A DNA stretch of 64,000 nt, taken from contig DFUT01000039.1 in NCBI GenBank assembly GCA_002381125.1, positions 1-64,000 of the forward strand, in the 5' to 3' direction. Positions within the stretch are counted from its first letter, which is position 1. Each line of letters opens with the position of its first letter. The notes below the pieces were generated by a model, which made no database searches, was not told where the DNA came from, and saw only the letters and a list, made by a program, of their open reading frames with translations. Shown piece by piece: positions 45,546 through 52,301 of this stretch. The DNA comes from Bacteroidales bacterium UBA4179. Lineage in GTDB: Bacteria > Bacteroidota > Bacteroidia > Bacteroidales > Dysgonomonadaceae. Made by a program: the position numbers and the translations under genes.

Positions 45546-48512
45546 TCAGTCGGTCGGATTCTGCTGCTTTTTCTCTTTTTTGATAACCGGAAAACTGTCG
45601 ATGCCTTCTGCCCATAGCGATTTTCTAAACTGATCTACTGCAGCACGATCGGCAAATTTCCCCATCCGCACTTTATACAGCTTGTTTTCGTAGTCGATCC
45701 AGACGGGCAACCCAAATCGGTATTTCAACATTCCTGCAAATTGTTCGGCGTAGGTTTTATTTCGGAAAGATCCCATTTGAAGCGAATAAAACTCCTCTTC
45801 CACGACTTCTTTGACATTTGTTATGGTAGATATAGGCTGTTGTTGTGATACAGTTGTTTTTTCAGCTTCTTTTGTTTTTTCGGCTTCTTTGCGTGTTTCT
45901 TTTTCGATTTCCGTTTTTTCTACCGGTTTTTCCACAACCAATTGTAGGTCGTCCACGATATCGCCCAACACATCGGGCTCGATTTCAAAAGCAATTTCTT
46001 CGGAAGATGCCGTGAGGCCGAGTCTTGACAATTGTGCCGAATCGACCCGGGCATAGTACTTACCCGGCGACAGGCCGAGATAGGTAAAACTGCCATCGTA
46101 GTCGGTAATGGTCGAGGCTCTCTTTTCTCCTCTTTCGGTATAAAAATTCACCACCATCCGTTCGAGTCCTTTGCGGGCGGTTCCTTCTTTCATGAACACC
46201 CATCCGTTCACTTCTCCCATAGGCAGTATGGGCACATCGATCCGTTGAAATTGGTTGGGACTCGCAAAAAGGCGAAGATTTTTATGTGCAATGCGGTACG
46301 AAATCTGCTCCAGGCTTTTATCGTCGAGCGTCAGAAGATAGTCGGTATACGGTTCGAGTCCCACAATACGGATAAGCGAATCCTTACTACCTTGAATGAT
46401 TCTTCCGCCCGTCATTCTCACGGCGAGACCCGATGCCAAGGGTTCGTTGCTGTTTCTTCTGCCGTTATGGTCGATATCGATAAAGGGAATGATGGTCAAA
46501 CCCGCCGTACCAACCGAAGGACGATCTTCGGCATGTACATAACCGTTGCCACTGCCGAAAGCGAAACTTCCCCGTGCTCCCTGCGTTGTCATGAAATCGT
46601 TGTTGGACAGGCGGGTCGACAAATTGACTTGCGAGAATGGCAGGGTCCACCGAAAAGAAAGGGTAGCGGCGCGGTAGTCCGATTGGAAATTGTTTTCTCC
46701 GGAAAAGGACAGATATCCTTGCCGGCCAATGCGTTTTTCGATTTCGGCCTTCAGCGAGTTTACCCTTTTGTCGGTAAAATCCACTTGACTCTGTAGTCGT
46801 GTGGTTAAACCTTTCCACATGGGCAGCCCGACTCCGATATCGGCATAAATGTAAGGACTTTCGCCGTTCATTCGGTTGGCATAGGCGCTTATGTTGGCAT
46901 TAACCCTTTTGATATACGACGAAAAGGTGAGATTGGCCGTGTTGTAGGTGAATGCTTTGTAAACATTTTGGCGAAAAGAAAAGCGCGAGAAGGCTGTGAA
47001 TTTCGGCAGGCGTATGGGTAACGAAAGGGTTGCCTGTCTTTCTTCCCGATAGCTGACCTGAATGGCTTTTTGTTCCGGGTCATAGTAGGTATAATTCAGC
47101 TCAAACGACAGTCCCGACGGGAGTCGATAATTTGCCAGCACATTTGTCCGCACCCCTTTTGCATATTCGGCACTAAGGAGCAGGTTCCCGAAGGGGGCAA
47201 CCGAAGCGTTGAGAAAAGGGATTTCCTTGCCGTCGGCAATGGACGAGAGGTATTCCATGCCGCCGCCTACCGTGACGTGTCGGTTGATGCCGTATTTGGC
47301 TTCGGCTTTGCCAAAGCGCGATCGCTCCTTGTCGAGAACGCAACCATAGCTCACATTGTATTCCCATTCGCCTTTCGGTAAGAAATTAAAGGGAATATTG
47401 ATGTATTGCCGTTGAATGCGTTCTTCGCCGTAAGGTCCGTAAAACTTGAGCATCACTTCCGACGAACCGTAAACCAGCGGAACATTAAAGCTGTAGAATC
47501 CCGTCGCGTCGGCCGTCTGATAATCCACGATTACGTTGTTCACGTAAAGCTCCACGGTCCAACCCGGTTCGGTGTGATCGGCAATGGTGTATTCGCCAAA
47601 CGAACGACGATATTTGGTGGAAGCGTTGGTAACGCTGATTCCCGAAACGGGATCATAAATAGATGATATGGACGATGGGGCAATCCTGCCCGCTCTTACC
47701 TGGCGGACAGCTTTTTTCTCGTTATCGACCCACCGCCAGTAATAGTTTATGTTTCGGCTTTCGAATTTGCCGAGTGAAGAGTAATACAATTGCAGGTTGG
47801 TTTCGCCTCCCAGCAGTTCGGCTCCGGTTTTCAACCACAGCTGGGTATTGTTTTTACTTGCCGTGCTTTGGGTCGAGTTGAGCGCCCAGTCCATCATGCC
47901 GAAGCGCCAGAGGTTGTGTTGTTGGTGTAGTGTGGTATCCACTTCGACCTCTCCTTTCAACTGTTGTATGTTTTTCCGATATTGTTGAAGCTTCATCTCG
48001 CGGATAACCGGCAGTTCGAAGTCGGGTTTTACGGTTACCGTGAGACTCCTGAAATCGAATTGGCAATGCAAACCGAATATTTCGCCGAAAAGACGGTGAT
48101 CCATATACAGTTCGCTTCCTGTGTTGATCAATTGGCCGTCTTCGACGGGAAAATCTTTTTCGCCAAAGAATACCTTTTTGTTGCGGTTGTCGATCAGGTA
48201 GCGGTTTTCTTCTTTTGCTATAAATCCGCTAATGGAGTCGAGCGATGCCGTGGGTTCGGCTTTTATTTGCAGGAACCGGAAAAATTCCGTGACAGGCAGC
48301 AGAAGCCGCCCCGATTCGTATTCGTATAGCGGATTGAGCGTGACGCCTCCTAAGCGTTCTACCCTTACGTTCACGGGAATTTCTTCCCTTTCGCTTTCTT
48401 GCGCATCTATTTCCAACAGGTTTGAGATGAATAATGTAAACAACAGAAATCGGGATAACCGGAGAGGAAAGGAGTTCAAGGGGCTTTGGTTCATTAAAAC
48501 ATTTTTATTCAC
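45546..48512 (-). CDS. Usher-like outer-membrane protein with C-terminal SPOR domain
   Basis: This 988-aa exported protein has a signal sequence (about 15-38), an N-terminal periplasmic domain (about 43-170), then a long run of amphipathic strands read as a beta barrel. It is interrupted at about 316-375 by an Ig-like segment (GWTVELYVNNVIVDYQ to KFYGPYGEERIQRQY) resembling the plug of FimD/PapC ushers. After about 670 come beta-sandwich domains (PFIDIDHNGRRN; GEVNGWVFMKEG; TDYDGSFTYLGLSPGKYYARV), a Glu/Lys-rich linker, and a SPOR domain (about 904-980) that should bind denuded peptidoglycan. GTG start at 48512 overlaps the gene before by eight bases; ATG at 48494 is an alternative. Context (chaperone, DUF4402 subunits) supports an usher role. 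Family membership is by eye only. Confidence 0.7.
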   Translation of the reverse strand: MNKNVLMNQSPLNSFPLRLSRFLLFTLFISNLLEIDAQESEREEIPVNVRVERLGGVTLNPLYEYESGRLLLPVTEFFRFLQIKAEPTASLDSISGFIAKEENRYLIDNRNKKVFFGEKDFPVEDGQLINTGSELYMDHRLFGEIFGLHCQFDFRSLTVTVKPDFELPVIREMKLQQYRKNIQQLKGEVEVDTTLHQQHNLWRFGMMDWALNSTQSTASKNNTQLWLKTGAELLGGETNLQLYYSSLGKFESRNINYYWRWVDNEKKAVRQVRAGRIAPSSISSIYDPVSGISVTNASTKYRRSFGEYTIADHTEPGWTVELYVNNVIVDYQTADATGFYSFNVPLVYGSSEVMLKFYGPYGEERIQRQYINIPFNFLPKGEWEYNVSYGCVLDKERSRFGKAEAKYGINRHVTVGGGMEYLSSIADGKEIPFLNASVAPFGNLLLSAEYAKGVRTNVLANYRLPSGLSFELNYTYYDPEQKAIQVSYREERQATLSLPIRLPKFTAFSRFSFRQNVYKAFTYNTANLTFSSYIKRVNANISAYANRMNGESPYIYADIGVGLPMWKGLTTRLQSQVDFTDKRVNSLKAEIEKRIGRQGYLSFSGENNFQSDYRAATLSFRWTLPFSQVNLSTRLSNNDFMTTQGARGSFAFGSGNGYVHAEDRPSVGTAGLTIIPFIDIDHNGRRNSNEPLASGLAVRMTGGRIIQGSKDSLIRIVGLEPYTDYLLTLDDKSLEQISYRIAHKNLRLFASPNQFQRIDVPILPMGEVNGWVFMKEGTARKGLERMVVNFYTERGEKRASTITDYDGSFTYLGLSPGKYYARVDSAQLSRLGLTASSEEIAFEIEPDVLGDIVDDLQLVVEKPVEKTEIEKETRKEAEKTKEAEKTTVSQQQPISTITNVKEVVEEEFYSLQMGSFRNKTYAEQFAGMLKYRFGLPVWIDYENKLYKVRMGKFADRAAVDQFRKSLWAEGIDSFPVIKKEKKQQNPTD

Positions 48513-49059
48513 GAACGAATGTCACGGTGAAGGTCCCTCTGTAGTTACCCGGCGGATTGACGGTGAAACTTTGTACTTTTAATGTCGCTCCAATATATAC
48601 CGGATTGATGAAGGGGTTCCCGGTTGTTGTTATAAATGAATTTCCGGGTTTGTCTGAGGTGAAATTGATAACGGTCATTTTTCCCTTACCTTCTGTATGG
48701 GTTAAGGTAGCATCGGTTGGAAGTACAATGTGAACTATGCGATTGGGAATCAATCTGACTTCAAATCGTGCAGGAAGAGAAGTAATGTCGGGAAATGCAA
48801 CGATGGTTCCTGTGACCGTTCGGTTTCCGTAAGGAGACACAATAATATCGCCTCCCGAAAATCCCGGAGAAAAAGAACCAAACGACAAGGGTTGAGTAAC
48901 TTGCACCTCCATTTGGCTTGGAGGAGAAGAATAAGCTGCTTCCTGTATTTGGGAAAAAAGGTTCGGAATTGTAATCGTGTACAAGAATAGAAAAAGATAC
49001 CGGAATTTGTGCTTTTTTTTCCCAATGAAGGGATAATATGATTCGCTGCATTTATTCAT
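48505..49059 (-). CDS. DUF4402-like minor pilin/adaptor subunit
   Basis: This 184-aa secreted beta-rich protein has a charged N-terminus, a hydrophobic signal (about 21-37, ending LFSQ), then VQVTQPLSFGSFSPG, matching the start of the DUF4402 domain (LxFGxxxxG) in the three larger subunits upstream. The middle (GNRTVTGTIVAF; LPARFEVRLIPNRIVHIVLP) and the end (GATLKVQSFTVNPPGNYRGTFTVTFVRE) follow the same order. It lacks the Ala/Thr-rich N-terminal extension of the others. It sits six bases after the chaperone stop and overlaps the usher-like gene. I infer a base, tip or adaptor subunit. Confidence 0.65.
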   Translation of the reverse strand: MNKCSESYYPFIGKKKHKFRYLFLFLYTITIPNLFSQIQEAAYSSPPSQMEVQVTQPLSFGSFSPGFSGGDIIVSPYGNRTVTGTIVAFPDITSLPARFEVRLIPNRIVHIVLPTDATLTHTEGKGKMTVINFTSDKPGNSFITTTGNPFINPVYIGATLKVQSFTVNPPGNYRGTFTVTFVRE

Positions 49060-49065
49060 AACAAT

Positions 49066-49924
49066 TTAAGGCAACTCCAGTTCTTTTTCGTCGTATACCA
49101 GCGGTTTGGCTTCGTTGGCATCGGAAAAACGCACAACGAGTTTACCGTTGTTCAAATTTACTCCTTCGGGAACGGTTAACGGCATAGAAAAACGGCGTAC
49201 CGTATTGGGAGTATATACCGCAATTCCTCGTACTTTTCCCACATTGATGCGTTCTCCGGTGTGAGATACGTAATCCACCGTCAAATCGCCGTAAACCGAC
49301 TTGGTGCCTTGACGGTTCAGTACCAGTTTCAGTACCGGAGACCCCTCTTCTTTTTGTTCAAGTGCCAATTCGCCGATGGTGCACGATGCCGACAAATTGC
49401 CGATGCGTACGATCACGGGGATGGATATGCCGTAAATGGGAATGAGCCGAATGCCAATCCCGGTTAGTATCTGTTTCGGCTTCCCTGCCTAAAGGCTCTT
49501 GTCGGGGAACGCCTCTGAAATAGAGATGCGAGCGGTATTCGCCTTCTTCCAAACCGGGTCTTCTTCTTACCTGGATGCGCACTACTTGCGATTCGTTGGG
49601 TGCCAATTCGATGGAACGAGGAAAGTAACGCAGGATGGGCGAAGCAAATTTTTGTCCCGGCTCGGGCTCGGTGATTTCCTCCAAACTGCCATCATCCGTC
49701 ATCCGGTATTCGATCAGCGAAATGGAATAAAAGGCAGTGTCTTGCCCTATATTGGCCACAACGATTTCTTCAATTTGTTTGTTGCCTTCCAGCACTACAC
49801 GGTGCGGTGTTATAAGCAAATCTCCCTGTGCCGATGCAATGAACGGCATCGCTAAGATAAGAATAAAAATGCGAAACCGCAATTTTCCCTCACTGTGAAA
49901 TAATCGTCGATAGGCTTTAAACAT
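49066..49924 (-). pseudogene. PapD-like periplasmic chaperone, interrupted by a one-base frameshift
   Basis: Two overlapping frames (49358-49924 and 49066-49416) together give one 285-residue protein. The first has a signal peptide (about 15-33) and a PapD-like domain (LLITPHRVVLEGNKQIEEIV; PRSIELAPNESQVVRIQVRR; EGEYRSHLYFRGVP). The second continues as RLIPIYGISIPVIVRIGNL and a beta-rich second domain. The frames join near 49462 in the minus-strand sequence AACCGGGA, where one extra base is present. This could be a true mutation, phase variation or a sequence error. The Q-VR-I strand and SIPVIVR are typical of non-classical pilus chaperones. No promoter was seen; it probably depends on the pilin transcript. 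Confidence 0.75.
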
Positions 49925-49968
49925 GCTTTTTAACTTTGTTGTTGTAATTTTTAGGAGAATAATAAATT

Positions 49969-49989
49969 AAGGCAGCCTATGGCTGCCTT
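49969..49989 (-). terminator. Perfect hairpin between pilin-like and chaperone genes (possible attenuator)
   Basis: AAGGCAGCC (49969-49977), a three-base loop and GGCTGCCTT (49981-49989) form a perfect 9-bp stem. On the minus strand it is followed by a broken T-rich run (TTAATTTATTATT), so termination should be partial. It would favour the subunit mRNA over chaperone and usher. Confidence 0.6.
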
Positions 49990-50009
49990 TTGTGTGTTTT
50001 TTCTTTTGT

Positions 50010-50528
50010 TTAGTTGTAAGCCACTGTAACGGAGAAGTTCCCCTCGTAAGTTCCTGCTGCCTGACTTTCACCCACATTCAACGTTGCACCTACTGATAGA
50101 GTTTGTTCTCCGTTTGCTGCTAACGTTCCTGTTCCACTCGGATTTGAAGTGAAACCAGTTACGGTCATATCTTCTTCTCCAGGTCCTGAAATCGTAACAG
50201 TATTATCATCAGGTAGCGTAATAGCATACGTAGCATTCGCTAGACCTGTTACCGTGAACTCAGCGGCATGGAAATCCCCGGGTGTAGCAGTAGGTAATGT
50301 CACGCCATCTGATTTAGTTCTAATTCCGTCATGACTAACGGTAACTGTACCTGGAGTTGTTCCTGCTACAATGTTCCCAAAATAGAGATCAGCTGCTTTC
50401 GAAATTTGGATTGGAGTAATAATGTTGGCTGCTGCAGTAGCACTAGCGCTGACATCTTGTGCCTTCATCTGTTGCGTTGCAAGCATCATTACAAAAAGGC
50501 CTGCCAATAAAAATACTGTTTTTCTCAT
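50010..50528 (-). CDS. DUF4402 pilin-like subunit 1
   Basis: This 172-aa secreted protein has a signal peptide (about 1-23, QMKAQ), an Ala/Ser/Thr-rich extension (SASATAAANII, about 26-36), then a DUF4402 beta-sandwich (ISKAADLYFGNIVAG; AAEFTVTGLANATYAITLP; TLSVGATLNVG) ending FSVTVAYN. Tyr is penultimate, with alternating hydrophobics before it, like chaperone-usher pilins. It is 48 bases downstream of a second copy and likely shares its transcript. A hairpin follows before the chaperone gene. I infer a major fibre subunit. Confidence 0.75.
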   Translation of the reverse strand: MRKTVFLLAGLFVMMLATQQMKAQDVSASATAAANIITPIQISKAADLYFGNIVAGTTPGTVTVSHDGIRTKSDGVTLPTATPGDFHAAEFTVTGLANATYAITLPDDNTVTISGPGEEDMTVTGFTSNPSGTGTLAANGEQTLSVGATLNVGESQAAGTYEGNFSVTVAYN

Positions 50529-50576
50529 ACTTTTTTTGTTTTAAAAGTTTGTAAATGAATAATATATTTTGTTTTT

Positions 50577-51098
50577 TTAGTTGTATGCCACGGTAATTTT
50601 CAGATCGGAAGTATTCTTGTAAACACCCAATGCCTGATTAGTATACACATGAAGCGTTGCTCCGACCTTAATTGTCAGATTGCCACTTCCATCGAGTGTA
50701 GAAGGCGATGTGACATTGTACGTAAAATTATCCACCGTCATCGACGAATTGGCGACATCCGTATTGGTAACGTTGAAAGTATAAGGAAAAGTAATCGTAA
50801 AGGTAGCATTGGGGCTGCCGGTAACTTTAAATTGTGCAGCGGTAATAGCCTCTCCGCTTACGGTTGCCAATTGAACGCCCGTAGCGGTTCGTTGGTTGTT
50901 TACATCTACCGTTACGGTTCCGCCTCCACCTGTTGGAGAAAACATACTTCCGAAATTCAAATCGGCCTCTTTGGTGATTTGAAGTCCGCTGACGATTTTA
51001 GCTGTTGTTTCGGCTGTTGCACTTATTTGAGCATTCACATGCTGCGTTGAAAAAAAGATTACGAAAAGTGCGGACAGTAAAAAAATGAACTTCCTCAT
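50577..51098 (-). CDS. DUF4402 pilin-like subunit 2
   Basis: This 173-aa paralogue of the flanking subunits has a signal peptide (about 1-23, HVNAQ), a short Thr/Ala extension (ATAETTAKIV), the DUF4402 core (ITKEADLNFGSMFSP; AAQFKVTGSPNATFTITFP; TIKVGATLHVY) and the C-terminus LKITVAYN. It is more divergent in the middle than subunits 1 and 3. A TAnnTTTG box 80 bases upstream could drive it together with subunit 1. Secreted, probably polymerised by the downstream chaperone and usher-like proteins. Confidence 0.75.
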   Translation of the reverse strand: MRKFIFLLSALFVIFFSTQHVNAQISATAETTAKIVSGLQITKEADLNFGSMFSPTGGGGTVTVDVNNQRTATGVQLATVSGEAITAAQFKVTGSPNATFTITFPYTFNVTNTDVANSSMTVDNFTYNVTSPSTLDGSGNLTIKVGATLHVYTNQALGVYKNTSDLKITVAYN

Positions 51099-51458
51099 AA
51101 AATGGTTTTAATGGGTTGTTTGCGTTGAATTTTGTCTGAAAAAAAGAACGAACTGTCTTTTTCTTAAAAAATCGCCGCAAAGATAGCTTATTGTTTTCGA
51201 TCTATGAAATATTAATTCGAAAATCAAAGTTAAATAATCATAAACTTTACTTACGATGCATCGCAGTCTTTTCAGGTTTTCTCCGCACCAAGTCCGTACC
51301 AAGGCTGCACCATCCTCGCTCCAAGTCCGCTCCGGAATTTTGCTTTTTTTGCTGAAAAAATGCAGGTGAGTTTTATCCCAAATCAACAACATCCGACGTT
51401 GTTGTCCCTGCCTTGAAGCGAGCAGGAAGCGGGCATGAAATAGCCGTGAGGTAGCCTA
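51099..51458. other. 360-base intergenic stretch between pilin-like subunits 3 and 2
   Basis: There is no credible gene. It holds the -7 box for subunit 2, a hairpin of CAACAAC/GTTGTTG (51384-51390 and 51398-51404), and two imperfect direct repeats containing CCAAGTCCG (51288-51296 and 51321-51329). The subunit 3 stop region folds as a 10-bp hairpin at its right edge. Confidence 0.5.
51178..51185 (-). promoter_or_regulatory. Predicted -7 box for pilin-like subunits 2 and 1
   Basis: The minus strand reads TATCTTTG (TAnnTTTG), 79 bases before the subunit 2 ATG, giving a leader of about 70 bases. No -33 element was recognised. Confidence 0.45.
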
Positions 51459-51474
51459 TTATTGATAGGCTACC
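51450..51474 (-). repeat. Hairpin over the stop codon of pilin-like subunit 3
   Basis: GGTAGCCTAT (51450-51459) and ATAGGCTACC (51465-51474) form a perfect 10-bp stem with a five-base loop spanning the stop codon. No T-run follows, so mRNA protection is more likely than termination. Confidence 0.5.
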
Positions 51475-51986
51475 GTTACTGTCATTCCGCTTTCGTTTGT
51501 ATATACGCCTTCTTCCTGGTTGGCATCAACATGAAGCGTTGCCCCGACTTTGATGATTTGTTCTCCGTTTTCCGACAATGTACCCGACATCGCAGGTGTC
51601 GTGGTAATGTCATCGACGATCATTATTTCTGTTCCGCCTTCGCGGGTAATGATGATCGATGCCGGAACGGCGATGGAATAGGAAGCATTCGGTAAACCGG
51701 AAACGGTGAATTGGGCTGAGGTAATGGTACCGGCTGACAAGGCGGGGAGGGTTACATCGCCTGAATGGCTTCGGGCATTGTCGGTTTCGATTTTTACGGT
51801 ACCGCTGCTCGATCCGGCAACAATATTCCCGAAAGAAAGATCGGAGGTTTTACTGATTTTTATGGGTGCAACAATGGTTGCCGTTGCTTTTGCTGTAGCT
51901 GAAGCACTCGGAGATTGGGCACATATTTGGTGTGCTGCAAAAGCAATTATAAAAAAGCAAGTTAACAAAAAAATCAACTTTTTCAT
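51459..51986 (-). CDS. DUF4402 pilin-like subunit 3
   Basis: This 175-aa secreted protein has a signal peptide (about 1-23, QICAQ), an Ala/Thr extension (SASATAKATATIV), the DUF4402 core (ISKTSDLSFGNIVAG; SAQFTVSGLPNASYSIAVP; IKVGATLHVD) and the C-terminus MTVTVAYQ. It is closest to subunit 1. It lies 360 bases upstream of subunit 2, so it probably has its own transcript. The nearest promoter-like sequence upstream (TATCTTGA) is imperfect. It reads away from ftsK. Proposed major or variant fibre subunit. Confidence 0.75.
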   Translation of the reverse strand: MKKLIFLLTCFFIIAFAAHQICAQSPSASATAKATATIVAPIKISKTSDLSFGNIVAGSSSGTVKIETDNARSHSGDVTLPALSAGTITSAQFTVSGLPNASYSIAVPASIIITREGGTEIMIVDDITTTPAMSGTLSENGEQIIKVGATLHVDANQEEGVYTNESGMTVTVAYQ

Positions 51987-52301
51987 AATTTTGTTTTTTA
52001 CTGTTCGACAATCTCGCTTTTTGATGAAACGGTATCTCTTTACGCCTTTCTTTAATTATAACACCTCAAGATACAAAATTCCTACAAAAATTGCCGAAAT
52101 TTATGTATAAAAAATGCTAAAAATGCGATAATAATTTGATTATATGAAAAAAATAAATATTGAGAGTGTATTTTACAGCCGGCTGATTTTCTTGCGGAGT
52201 TTACCAAATACGGAATTTTAACGAGTCTCTGTGTAAATTGAAAATTATCATGTAAATTTGCAGGAAATACGCGGGCTTTTTCGGAACGAAACGAATAACC
52301 T
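51987..52301. other. 315-base divergent region between pilin-like subunit 3 and ftsK
   Basis: AT-rich non-coding sequence. It contains the -7 box for ftsK (52253-52260) and an imperfect box on the minus strand for subunit 3. No gene or clear repeat is seen. Confidence 0.5.
52253..52260 (+). promoter_or_regulatory. Predicted -7 box for ftsK
   Basis: TAAATTTG matches TAnnTTTG, 41 bases before the ATG. A TTG at 52238-52240 is too close to serve as the usual -33 element. Confidence 0.45.

Noticed and set aside
49358..49924. Two independent genes in place of the split chaperone
   Set aside because: The first frame ends in 34 residues of low-complexity His/Arg-rich sequence unlike any chaperone, while the second frame continues the PapD pattern exactly at the junction. 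One broken gene explains both.
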